Assembly (NCBI RefSeq): GCF_003286125.1
Contig: NZ_QMED01000019.1
Coordinates: forward strand, 1 to 64,000
Length of the DNA stretch: 64,000 nt
Source of the DNA: Algibacillus agarilyticus
GTDB lineage: Bacteria > Pseudomonadota > Gammaproteobacteria > Enterobacterales > Alteromonadaceae
Direction of reading: 5' to 3'
Shown: positions 27,703 through 35,577 of the stretch, piece by piece
Position numbering within the stretch: position 1 is the first letter of the stretch
How the letters are laid out: each line of letters starts with the position of its first letter
The notes under the pieces: generated by a model
Told to the model about the DNA's origin: nothing
Databases searched by the model: none
The model's input: the letters and a program-made list of their open reading frames with translations, nothing else
Program-made: the position numbers and the translations under genes

Positions 27703-29361
27703 CTAGCGTGAAGCTTCAAACTCTAGTTTTCTAACGTTGGCTTCAACAAAGTAGAAGTCTGCATATACGATGGGGGTGTTTATTTCGCTAGCATTAGGGA
27801 AGTTGCCTGTTGCTTGCGCCATAACAAAACCTAAATCTAAACTATGCGGTTTAGAATCATCTTTATCAGTACGGTATTTGGTAGTAAGTGCCAACATAAT
27901 TTTATCGGCTAACCCGGCAAACTTTTCTTTCTCGCTTGCATCCGTTGCCGTCAATGTTGCGTAACGATATAAAGCTGAAGCAATTAATGCCGCGGCTGAC
28001 GTATCTTTTGGAATGGTTCGGCCTGTTAAATCGAATGGTTTACTGCCGCATGGTACAACTTTATCACCTTGAATAATCGGTTCGTTGTACTGTGAATCAA
28101 GTGAAGCAATAGCGGTTAACGTTTCTTCAGCCATCAAGCTAGTGTCAATCTTAATTGGACGATACCCTTTATAAGGTAAGGCATCATGCGGAATATTTTT
28201 ATCACATAAATTTAAGATACCTGAATAAATAGTCGTCTCTGTTGATACATTTTCAGCCGCTTTATAAGCATCTTCTTCGTGAGCAATAAAGTCCCAATTA
28301 GGAATAACATCATCGGCTAGTAAAAATTCAATCGCATCATATAATTGGCTGACATGCTGTTTGAAATTAGGCATCGTGCTGATATCAATTTGGGCTTTAT
28401 GCATAGCTTCAGCCACGGTGACAAAACCATACAAAGACCAACCTTGCCCACGCGCCCAAGCTGAAATATTACCTACGCCCTGCCAGTTACCTGGACGATC
28501 AGTCCCGTAATCAAAAACATGGTATGCGATAGGATATTGCTGAGCTTTATCCTCATCAAAATAGTAATAGTGATTTTTAATCGTATTAGCGGCGTGATTA
28601 AATGCGACTTCATGATGACGAGGGTTATTACTATCCAGTAAAAATTCAAGATTCATCATGTTGTCAACAATAACCGGATAAGTCCATGGATCAGACAAAT
28701 AATATAAATCAGATGATTTTTTACCCTTATTGACCGTATGTAATTTAATGCGAGGTATCCAATCCCATGACTTAATCACACCTTCTTCATCTGTATATCG
28801 GCCGGTTAAGGTATCGCGCCCTTGTTTTAATGCAGCTATATATTTTTTACGTAATTCGGGATCTAAGTCGGCGTATTCAAGCGCTTCACCAAAAGAATCA
28901 TTTAAAATAAAACCTAAATCGTGAGTAACACCCCGTTTAGCTTCGCTATATAACAATTCTTGGTAAGTAACAGCGGTTTCAAGCAATTTAGCTTCTTGCG
29001 CTTTTGTTAAATCTTTAATTTGATCTTTAGCCGCTAAGAGCTTCCACAACAAGCCTGGATAAAAACCATTTGTCCATTTTTCTTGCTGCTCTAAATAAAT
29101 TTTACCGTGCTCTTCAGCACGAGGAACGCACAATTTAGTTTGAGTCGCACACAACGGGCTTGCAAGTGTATTTCGATCATTTTCAACATGGTCAATCATT
29201 TTTAAGTACTGCGTTTTAGCAAAACTTAAATTATTTTGCGCATCAGTAATTGAAAACTCTGAAGCCGATACTGGTTTATTTTCAGTATTAGACTGACTCG
29301 TACAACCCATGCATATAGCGGCGACCGTAGCAACAACAAGAGATAACGATGTAGGTGACAT
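27703..29361 (-). CDS. GH88 unsaturated glucuronyl hydrolase, probable lipoprotein
   Basis: Removes the 4,5-unsaturated uronate from oligosaccharides made by a polysaccharide lyase. 552 residues. The signal ends AAICMGC with Cys20, an atypical but plausible lipobox, so it may be periplasmic and membrane-tethered. Family landmarks: EKWTNGFYPGLLW, Asp148 in THDLGFILND and Asp233 in IVDNMMNLEFLL (equivalents of the two catalytic-site aspartates of GH88), and WARGQGWSLYGF at 302-313. It is divergent from the GH2 gene. The promoter region holds a strong operator dyad at 29413-29427 and a ribosome site AGGAAG. Which glycan it serves (ulvan-like, glycosaminoglycan-like or other) is not shown. Confidence 0.9.
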   Translation of the reverse strand: MSPTSLSLVVATVAAICMGCTSQSNTENKPVSASEFSITDAQNNLSFAKTQYLKMIDHVENDRNTLASPLCATQTKLCVPRAEEHGKIYLEQQEKWTNGFYPGLLWKLLAAKDQIKDLTKAQEAKLLETAVTYQELLYSEAKRGVTHDLGFILNDSFGEALEYADLDPELRKKYIAALKQGRDTLTGRYTDEEGVIKSWDWIPRIKLHTVNKGKKSSDLYYLSDPWTYPVIVDNMMNLEFLLDSNNPRHHEVAFNHAANTIKNHYYYFDEDKAQQYPIAYHVFDYGTDRPGNWQGVGNISAWARGQGWSLYGFVTVAEAMHKAQIDISTMPNFKQHVSQLYDAIEFLLADDVIPNWDFIAHEEDAYKAAENVSTETTIYSGILNLCDKNIPHDALPYKGYRPIKIDTSLMAEETLTAIASLDSQYNEPIIQGDKVVPCGSKPFDLTGRTIPKDTSAAALIASALYRYATLTATDASEKEKFAGLADKIMLALTTKYRTDKDDSKPHSLDLGFVMAQATGNFPNASEINTPIVYADFYFVEANVRKLEFEASR

Positions 29362-29412
29362 ACTTGAATCTTCCTATATTAAAGTGATCTTATTACACCA
29401 CAAAACAGAATA

Positions 29413-29427
29413 GTAAGGTGGCCTTAC
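29413..29427 (-). promoter_or_regulatory. Operator-like dyad upstream of GH88
   Basis: GTAAGGTGGCCTTAC, near-perfect 6-3-6 dyad. On the minus strand the 11-mer GGTAAGGCCAC is identical to the site before the TonB receptor. It is 52 bases from the GH88 ATG and would sit in a -35/-10 spacer. Confidence 0.72.
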
Positions 29428-29565
29428 CATAAAAGTTAACACAGTATTTCTGTTCTGTAAACTGCATTAACAATAAATACCTTATAGCTTAATTTTAACG
29501 ATTTAGTAAACATAGACTGCATAAAGATCAATAATTGACATACCACGAACTAAAATCTATATTAT

Positions 29566-29584
29566 TGGTAATACAGCATTACCA
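29566..29584. promoter_or_regulatory. Operator-like dyad in the GH88/GH2 divergent region
   Basis: TGGTAAT-ACAGC-ATTACCA, a perfect 7-bp inverted repeat. Its GTAA-N7-TTAC core has the same half-site spacing as the other sites, though the inner bases differ. Confidence 0.6.
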
Positions 29585-29812
29585 TATTGCCAGTTTTTCT
29601 CTATGTCAGTATGCTCATAACAAAAAATGTATGTGCTTTTATACCTATCAAGCTGAATAAGTGATCAAGATTAGCGTAAGAAAAAGTTTGAGAACAAGGC
29701 AAAAAATTTAGCTAAGTCGTTATGCTACGAGTTAATTTTTAAATGCTGTTATCAAATTTTCAACCCCGCTAAGGTGATCGGTTATTAACAACGATTGGTA
29801 GCATTATTTAAC

Positions 29813-29822
29813 CGGTATACCG
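29813..29822. promoter_or_regulatory. UxuR/ExuR-like palindrome upstream of GH2
   Basis: CGGTATACCG is a perfect 10-bp palindrome whose GGTATACC core matches the centre of enterobacterial UxuR/ExuR boxes. It lies 97 bases before the GH2 start. A short motif, so chance is possible. Confidence 0.4.
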
Positions 29823-29870
29823 CCTTAATCTGCATACGCTTAAGGGCTAAATGGTTACCTAAATTTAGTC

Positions 29871-29900
29871 AATAAAAAGCTAAAACGTAGCCTTTTTATT
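29871..29900 (+). other. Hairpin just upstream of the GH2 start
   Basis: AATAAAAAGCTA pairs with TAGCCTTTTTATT around AAACG, with one bulged C. It ends 18 bases before the ATG. It could hinder ribosome loading or be a weak terminator; no clear Shine-Dalgarno is visible for this start. Confidence 0.4.
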
Positions 29901-29918
29901 AACCTATGGTCTTAAACT

Positions 29919-32369
29919 ATGAATGTGCTCAAACGTTTACTTTCATTTCGGTTGTCAATAATCGAACTCACCTTACTCGCTTTTATTACAGGCTTGCATT
30001 TCAATGTTAATGCGATGGCCGATAAAAAGGTAGATTTAATCCAAACTCAAAATATCAATGCACAGTGGCAATACTTAGAACAAGACATTAATTTTGAACG
30101 AGCTAAAAATGCAAAAGGCTGGTCAACAATCAATATTCCACATACCTGGAATGCCATCGATACCGTTGATTCAAACCCCGGTTATCGTCGCAGTGCAAGC
30201 TGGTACAAACGCACATTACAAACAACATCGATTAAAAATAGTTTAACTTTCTTATATTTTGAAGGTGTTAATTATGAAACGACCGTCTATGTTAATAACC
30301 AAAAAGTAGGTCAACACATTGGCGGCTATTTAGGTTTTGAATTTGATATTTCACGTTACCTTAAACCCAACGGTATTAATGAGGTTATGGTTAATGTGTC
30401 TAATCGATATAACCCTAATTTAATCCCATCTCAAAAAGCTGATTTTTTCCTTTATGGTGGCATTACACGAGACGTATGGCTAATCCAGCGCCCAGCCCAA
30501 TATGTAAGTCAAGTCACGGTCAATACACCAGACGTTAGCAAACTAAAAGCGTTAACCAATATTGATATCACGTTTAATGAAAGCTTAAACAACGGTGACT
30601 TCAGTCTGGTGAGTACGCTTATTTCACCCAATGACAAAATAGTCGAAACTAAGCAACAAACCGTAAACGACATACAAAAAATCAATGTTAACTTTTCAGC
30701 TTTACCCCAGCCAGCGTTATGGTCGATCGATACGCCAAATCTCTACACCGCACAAATTGCCTTATATAAAAACAATACGCTATTACAAACCAAAAACGTG
30801 ACTTTTGGCTACCGCTGGTTCGAGATGAAGCCACATCAAGGTTTTTTCTTAAATGGTGAACGCGTTTTAATTCGCGGTACTCATCGACATGAAGAACACG
30901 CAGGGTTAGGTAATGCACTTAGTAATGAACAACATTACAAAGACATGCAACAAATTAAAGATATGGGCGCAAATTTTGTGCGTTTAGGCCATTACCCTCA
31001 AGATCCTGAAGTATATAAAGCGGCAAATGAATTAGGTTTAATTATTTGGGATGAACTACCTTGGTGTCGTGGTGGCAAAGGCGGTGCAGAATGGGAAGCC
31101 AATACAGAACGCATGTTACGTCAGCAAATTACGCAAAATATAAACCACCCGAGTATTTTATTTTGGTCATTAGGTAATGAAATTTACTGGGAAGAAGATT
31201 TCCCAGGTGGCGGCGCAGAAGCCGTTGTTATGCCCTATTTAACTAAATTAAATTCGATCACAAAGCAACTCGACCCAACACGCTTAACCAGTATTCGTAA
31301 ATATTACCCAGGCGCTGATTTAGTAGATGCTTTTTCACCCTCGATTTGGGCAGGTTGGTACGGCGGAGCTTACAACCAGTATGAAGAAGCATTAACTAAA
31401 TCAATGAAAAAATACCCTGCTTTTTTACACATGGAATACGGCGGCTCAAGCCACGTCGGACGTCATACCGAAACGCCAATCAGTGCCAGCGGTATACGTG
31501 ATGCACAGATCAGTGTTGAAGAAGCCATGAATCAAGCCATTGTAAAAAGTGTGGCTAAAGATTCAGACTGGAATGAAAACTATATCGTCGACTTATTCGA
31601 TTGGCACTTAATGGTATCTGAAAGCTTACCCGGTTTTGGTGGTAATGCACAATGGGCATTTAAAGACTTTGGCACACCATTACGTCCAGAAAACCCTATT
31701 CCTTACATTAACCAAAAAGGCTTAGTTGATCGCGAAGGAAACCCTAAAGATGCATACTACGTTTTCAAAAGTGTGTGGGCTACCGAACCATTCTGTTATA
31801 TCGAATCAAAAACATGGACTCACCGTAATGGCCCTGCAGAAGGTCGCGACGTAGCGGTTTATTGTAATACGCCTGAAGCCGAGTTATTTCTTAATGGTCA
31901 ATCACTTGGCAAAAAAACTAAAGATGCAAAACAATTTCCTGCCGGCGGCTTAGTCTGGAAAGTGCCTTTTAAAGCCGGTGATAACCAACTTAAAGCGCTA
32001 GGCTACACCTCAACTAACAAAACCGTTGTAGATGAAACTCAGGTTAATTATTTAATCGGCGAGCACGGTAAATATCATCACATTGATCTCAGTGCCAAAA
32101 CGTTAGCTAATGGTCATATTTTAATTACTGCCGTTGCGCAAGACCAAAACAATAATCGCGTATTGAATTATAACGAGCGTGTTTATTTTTCTAACATGGA
32201 TGGCCATGGTCAATTGCTAGAAAACTACGGCACCCCAACTAAAAGTAGCACGATTGAAATGGCGAGTGGCACCGCATCAATCGAGTTTATCCCTGGTTCT
32301 CAAGCAACAACGATCGAGTTTAGAACACAGAATATTAAAGGTGTTTATATAAATATTCCTGCTCAATAA
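29919..32369 (+). CDS. GH2 glycoside hydrolase (beta-galactosidase/beta-glucuronidase type)
   Basis: 816 residues. An N-terminal signal/anchor segment (IIELTLLAFITGLHFNVNAMA) is followed by the GH2 sugar-binding domain (WSTINIPHTWNAID, YFEGVNYETTVYVN, FFLYGGITRDVWL), an Ig-like domain, the TIM barrel and a C-terminal beta domain. Acid/base Glu421 in ILFWSLGNEIYW and nucleophile Glu506 in FLHMEYGGSS are both present. The specificity cannot be read from sequence; with GH88 and glucuronate genes next door, a galactosidase, glucuronidase or related exo-enzyme acting on uronate-containing oligosaccharides is plausible. It probably acts in the periplasm. Confidence 0.92.
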   Translation: MNVLKRLLSFRLSIIELTLLAFITGLHFNVNAMADKKVDLIQTQNINAQWQYLEQDINFERAKNAKGWSTINIPHTWNAIDTVDSNPGYRRSASWYKRTLQTTSIKNSLTFLYFEGVNYETTVYVNNQKVGQHIGGYLGFEFDISRYLKPNGINEVMVNVSNRYNPNLIPSQKADFFLYGGITRDVWLIQRPAQYVSQVTVNTPDVSKLKALTNIDITFNESLNNGDFSLVSTLISPNDKIVETKQQTVNDIQKINVNFSALPQPALWSIDTPNLYTAQIALYKNNTLLQTKNVTFGYRWFEMKPHQGFFLNGERVLIRGTHRHEEHAGLGNALSNEQHYKDMQQIKDMGANFVRLGHYPQDPEVYKAANELGLIIWDELPWCRGGKGGAEWEANTERMLRQQITQNINHPSILFWSLGNEIYWEEDFPGGGAEAVVMPYLTKLNSITKQLDPTRLTSIRKYYPGADLVDAFSPSIWAGWYGGAYNQYEEALTKSMKKYPAFLHMEYGGSSHVGRHTETPISASGIRDAQISVEEAMNQAIVKSVAKDSDWNENYIVDLFDWHLMVSESLPGFGGNAQWAFKDFGTPLRPENPIPYINQKGLVDREGNPKDAYYVFKSVWATEPFCYIESKTWTHRNGPAEGRDVAVYCNTPEAELFLNGQSLGKKTKDAKQFPAGGLVWKVPFKAGDNQLKALGYTSTNKTVVDETQVNYLIGEHGKYHHIDLSAKTLANGHILITAVAQDQNNNRVLNYNERVYFSNMDGHGQLLENYGTPTKSSTIEMASGTASIEFIPGSQATTIEFRTQNIKGVYINIPAQ

Positions 32370-32410
32370 AGTATAAAGAGAGCGAATTAACCTTCGCTCT
32401 CTAAGGTATA

Positions 32411-33118
32411 GTGATGATTGATTACACATTTGAAAAAGTAACAACCGAACGTTTATATGTGCAAGTAGCACAGCAACTGACCAATCAAATTCAGCAAGGC
32501 CTTTATAAATTTGGTGAAAGGCTACCTTCAGAACGCGAGTTGGCCGAACGATTAAATGTGGGGCGGCCGACTATTCGCGAAGCGATGATTGCCCTAGATA
32601 TAGCTCAAATCGTTGAAATAAGAACGGGATCAGGCATTTACGTATCGGTTGATAATACCCATTTATCAGCTGATTTTACCGATACTGGCGTGGGTTTATT
32701 TGATGTACTTGAGATGCGTTACATAATAGAAGCGGAATCAAGTGCCATTGCCGCAACAAAAATAACGGATGCGCAAATTCTTGAACTTGAGTCTATAATC
32801 AATGAAATGGAAATGTATGAACATGACGCTGAACGTTCAGAATTAGCGGATAAACAATTCCATTTGAAAATCGCCGAAATATGCCAAAATAATGCGCTTT
32901 ACAAATTAATTAATTGGTTATGGGATCTCAGAATAAGTTCGCAATTAAGCTCTGCTTATTTACGTCGAATTAGAACTGAAGGCGTTGTGCCTTCTATTGA
33001 AGAGCATAAAGCGTTAGTCAAAGCCTTAAAAGCACGCGATCCGCTTTTAGCACGTGAAACCATGAAACAGCATATTGAAAACGCGACCGACAATGCATCA
33101 TTAAACTTTGAGCACTAA
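32411..33118 (+). CDS. GntR-family regulator, FadR/UxuR subfamily (first of two)
   Basis: 235 residues. Winged-helix N-terminus with GERLPSERELAERLNVGRPT and IREAMIALDIAQIVEIRTGSGIYV, then an all-helical FCD effector domain with the usual metal/ligand His and Asp residues (KQFHLKIAEI, EEHKALVKALKARD). It begins 41 bases after the GH2 stop and is likely cotranscribed with it. It is paralogous to the protein at 34319-35044. FadR-type regulators of this kind (UxuR, ExuR) answer to uronates or aldonates, which suits the neighbouring genes. Confidence 0.92.
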   Translation: MMIDYTFEKVTTERLYVQVAQQLTNQIQQGLYKFGERLPSERELAERLNVGRPTIREAMIALDIAQIVEIRTGSGIYVSVDNTHLSADFTDTGVGLFDVLEMRYIIEAESSAIAATKITDAQILELESIINEMEMYEHDAERSELADKQFHLKIAEICQNNALYKLINWLWDLRISSQLSSAYLRRIRTEGVVPSIEEHKALVKALKARDPLLARETMKQHIENATDNASLNFEH

Positions 33119-33172
33119 TTTAAAACCAAGGTAACACCAGCGCTCAGAATAAATAAGGTATGTCTGAGACTC

Positions 33173-34258
33173 ATGCTGAAATGTTACTTTGCTTTATGTG
33201 TAATCTATCACAATGCTTATATCTTTTTTGCAAAAGCGACAATTCGAACAGGTTTGAATTTAAGCACTTACGGCTTTACCTCGTCTATTTATTTTCTTAT
33301 CACTTTCAAAACAATCACTTTCAAAACAATCGCATTAAAAACACGGCAAAATTATGCGCTGTTTGGCCTATTCATAGTTGTGTTAGCTAACCTGTATTAT
33401 CCCTCGGTTTATGCACAACCTACAAAAATAGTGATTAATAAACCATTATCTGAAACCGATATCCGCTACAAATATGCCTATGATTTATTGGCTTTAATCG
33501 TGCTAGAAACAACCCCCGAGTTTGGTGAAACACAGATAATACAAACCCCACAAGTCATGACAAGAGACCGAGCATTACTTGAACTTAAAAAAGGTGAGTT
33601 TCTTAATGTCGTGGCTGAAGCTGCACAACCTATTTGGGATCAACAACTTATCCCTGTCGAAATTCCTATTCGGCGGGGTATTCAAGGATTACGTATTTTT
33701 ATTGTGCGCCAACATAATGAAAATTTGTTAAACGATATTTCGTCTATCGATCAATTGGCTCGTATTCCAACAGGCGTTGGCCTGCAATGGTCAATTTTAC
33801 CCGCCATGCAGCAAGCCAAGTTTAACTTATTTAAAGGTTCAAATTATGATGGTCTATTTGGAATGTTAGCAAAAGATCGCTTTTTAACCTTTAATCGTGG
33901 AATTAACGAAGCATATCAAGAGCTAGAACAGTATAAACATATCTACCCTGATCTGATTGTCGATTCACATATCCTTTTGCATATACCTTTAGCAACTTAT
34001 TATTATGTTTCACCTAAGTATCCAGCAATAGCAAAACGAATAAAAGCAGGCTTATTAAAATTGATTAACGAAGGCCTGTTTAATCAGTTTTTTTTAGAAA
34101 GGGTTTGCCCGGATGTGGCATTAGATTTAAAGCAAGGTACACGCAAAACGTTCAAAATACATAACCCACAGTTTAATCAGCCAGATTCTGTCGTTAATGA
34201 CACGTTTATGTTTACACAATACGAGCAAGTTTTAAATGCGTGTAAGGTCAAAGCTTAA
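33173..34258 (+). CDS. Periplasmic solute-binding-like protein, orphan (paralogue of 24998-25849)
   Basis: Up to 361 residues from ATG 33173; the real start is uncertain. The hydrophobic segment YALFGLFIVVLANLYYPSVYA-QP (about 61-83) looks like the signal peptide, which leaves an unusually long leader before it. That leader contains a 15-base in-frame repeat (ITFKT-ITFKT-IALKT) at 33299-33343. A TTG at 33254 is another candidate start. The mature part shows the same binding-protein segments as its paralogue (IPVEIPIRRGIQGLRIFIV, FGMLAKDRFLTFNRGINEAY). No permease partner is present. It follows the first GntR gene by 54 bases. Confidence 0.72.
   Translation: MLKCYFALCVIYHNAYIFFAKATIRTGLNLSTYGFTSSIYFLITFKTITFKTIALKTRQNYALFGLFIVVLANLYYPSVYAQPTKIVINKPLSETDIRYKYAYDLLALIVLETTPEFGETQIIQTPQVMTRDRALLELKKGEFLNVVAEAAQPIWDQQLIPVEIPIRRGIQGLRIFIVRQHNENLLNDISSIDQLARIPTGVGLQWSILPAMQQAKFNLFKGSNYDGLFGMLAKDRFLTFNRGINEAYQELEQYKHIYPDLIVDSHILLHIPLATYYYVSPKYPAIAKRIKAGLLKLINEGLFNQFFLERVCPDVALDLKQGTRKTFKIHNPQFNQPDSVVNDTFMFTQYEQVLNACKVKA
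33299..33343 (+). repeat. 15-bp tandem repeat in the leader of the binding-protein gene
   Basis: Two exact copies of ATCACTTTCAAAACA (33299-33313, 33314-33328) followed by a diverged third (33329-33343). The repeat keeps the reading frame. Confidence 0.8.
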
Positions 34259-34318
34259 ACACGCATCTTAGTCACCTAGAAAATTGAATGTGTTCAATAC
34301 AGGTGACTTACATATACA

Positions 34319-35044
34319 TTAAGCGTCTCGCCCAAAATGCTCAGCCGCATTATCCGTAGAGCTTTCGATATGGACTTTCATGGCTGTGCGTGCTTTATCG
34401 GGGTTGCGTTGCTCTAACGCATTAACAATCTTGATATGCTCTTCAATAGAGGGGTGAACACCTTCTTTGCGTATTTTCTTTAAAAATTCACTATTGATGC
34501 CCGACTTAACGCGTAACTCCCATAACCAATTTATTGATTCATAAATCGCTTCATTTTGAGATGCCTTAGCAATGGCTAAATGAAATTTCCGATCAGCATT
34601 TTCGGCAGGATTAGGTGATTTTTCTTCGACAACCATTTCTTGAATAATTGCGCGTAATTCAGCAATTTGCTCATCGGTAATACGAGCAGCTGCCAGTGCA
34701 CACATTTCGGGCTCTAAAATATAACGCATTTCTAACGATTCAAATAAACCGATACCTTGGCTAACATCTAATTCAGCTTGTTGTCCCATCACCTTTTTAG
34801 CTTGGTGCGCAACATAAATACCGGATCCAGTGCGAATTTCGATAACACCCGATATCTCTAAATAGATCATGGCTTCACGAATAGTCGGACGACTTACACC
34901 TAATTTTTCTGCTAGCTCACGCTCAGAAGGAAAACGCTCACCAGGTTTAAAAACGTCATTTTCAATTAAATTATTTAATTGGTCTGCCACTTTTACATAC
35001 AAACGATCTGTTTTTATCGTTTTAAATTGACTAATACCCATCAC
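34319..35044 (-). CDS. GntR-family regulator, FadR/UxuR subfamily (second of two)
   Basis: 241 residues. HTH with GERFPSERELAEKLGVSRPT and IREAMIYLEISGVIEIRTGSGIYV, then an FCD domain (MRYILEPEMCALAAARITDE, RKFHLAIAKASQNEAIYESI). Strongly similar to the protein at 32411-33118 along its full length, including the shared opening TDRLYVKVADQL. It is divergent from the TonB receptor gene, which makes it the best candidate for control of that gene. A degenerate dyad at 35097-35111 lies 53 bases upstream, suggesting autoregulation. Confidence 0.92.
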   Translation of the reverse strand: MMGISQFKTIKTDRLYVKVADQLNNLIENDVFKPGERFPSERELAEKLGVSRPTIREAMIYLEISGVIEIRTGSGIYVAHQAKKVMGQQAELDVSQGIGLFESLEMRYILEPEMCALAAARITDEQIAELRAIIQEMVVEEKSPNPAENADRKFHLAIAKASQNEAIYESINWLWELRVKSGINSEFLKKIRKEGVHPSIEEHIKIVNALEQRNPDKARTAMKVHIESSTDNAAEHFGRDA

Positions 35045-35096
35045 AACCTCTTTGCTTCCATAGTTAAAAGGCTATCAACGCCTTGACTATCTATAT

Positions 35097-35111
35097 ATAA
35101 AACCACTTTAC
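35097..35111 (-). promoter_or_regulatory. Degenerate operator dyad upstream of GntR-2
   Basis: On the minus strand GTAAAGTGGTTTTAT: one good half-site GTAAAG and a weak second half. Matches the common pattern except at the last base. Confidence 0.4.
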
Positions 35112-35220
35112 CATAAATACTAATTACACAACTAATATAAACCATGATATTTATAAAAAAACAGGCTTAAAGCCAGTAGATACGTGGATTATATAATTCA
35201 AAAGCAAAAAATAATAAATA

Positions 35221-35235
35221 GTAAGATAGCTTTAC
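35221..35235 (+). promoter_or_regulatory. Operator-like dyad, GntR-2/TonB receptor intergenic
   Basis: GTAAGATAGCTTTAC, with the 6-3-6 layout and the same inner TAG as the uxuB site. Confidence 0.62.
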
Positions 35236-35378
35236 ACCTTGATCACACTTGGCAATTCAAACTAAAAAAAACAGCATTTCCTTGCCTATATTACCGGTTT
35301 AAATCTAAAAGTGGCCTACCACTCATACGTACTAACAAAAATACTCAAATTTAAATAAGCGTCTATTTTTTAATCTAA

Positions 35379-35404
35379 CTTACTATTTAGTAAGCTTTTT
35401 TTTT
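35379..35404 (+). terminator. Terminator-like palindrome before the TonB receptor gene
   Basis: CTTACTATTTAGTAAG (35379-35394), then a C and nine T on the plus strand. It is upstream of the predicted TonB-receptor promoter, so it may block transcription coming from outside, or regulate a longer leader transcript. Confidence 0.45.
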
Positions 35405-35457
35405 AAAATATTTAAAATATAAAGATTCAAAGTTAAGGAAATGTAATAATTTATTTG

Positions 35458-35472
35458 GTAAGGCCACTTGAC
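35458..35472 (+). promoter_or_regulatory. Operator-like dyad overlapping the TonB receptor promoter
   Basis: GTAAGGCCACTTGAC; the second half-site contains the TTGAC of the predicted -35 box. Binding would therefore compete with RNA polymerase. Confidence 0.65.
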
Positions 35473-35497
35473 GGCAAAGTATTAACGACTGTATATT
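35468..35497 (+). promoter_or_regulatory. Sigma70-like promoter of the TonB receptor gene
   Basis: -35 TTGACG at 35468-35473, an 18-base spacer, -10 TATATT at 35492-35497. Transcription would start about 70 bases before the ATG. Confidence 0.6.
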
Positions 35498-35577
35498 AGC
35501 ACCTGAGACGTCTAATAACACAAACACATACACATTAATTAGCCGAACAATAAAACTATCACAAGGGGATCTGGGTC

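Larger units (their letters stand above)
29362..29918. other. Divergent control region between GH88 and GH2
   Basis: 557 bases, no ORF. It contains two dyads of the common operator family (29413-29427 and 29566-29584), a palindrome CGGTATACCG (29813-29822) like UxuR/ExuR boxes, and a hairpin just before the GH2 start (29871-29900). Minus-strand promoter elements for GH88 may be TTAACT and TACTAT flanking the 29413 dyad. Confidence 0.6.
35045..35577. other. Divergent control region between GntR-2 and the TonB receptor gene
   Basis: 533 bases with no ORF. It holds three operator-like dyads (35097-35111, 35221-35235, 35458-35472), a terminator-like palindrome with a T-run (35379-35404) and a sigma70-like promoter (35468-35497). 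Confidence 0.65.
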
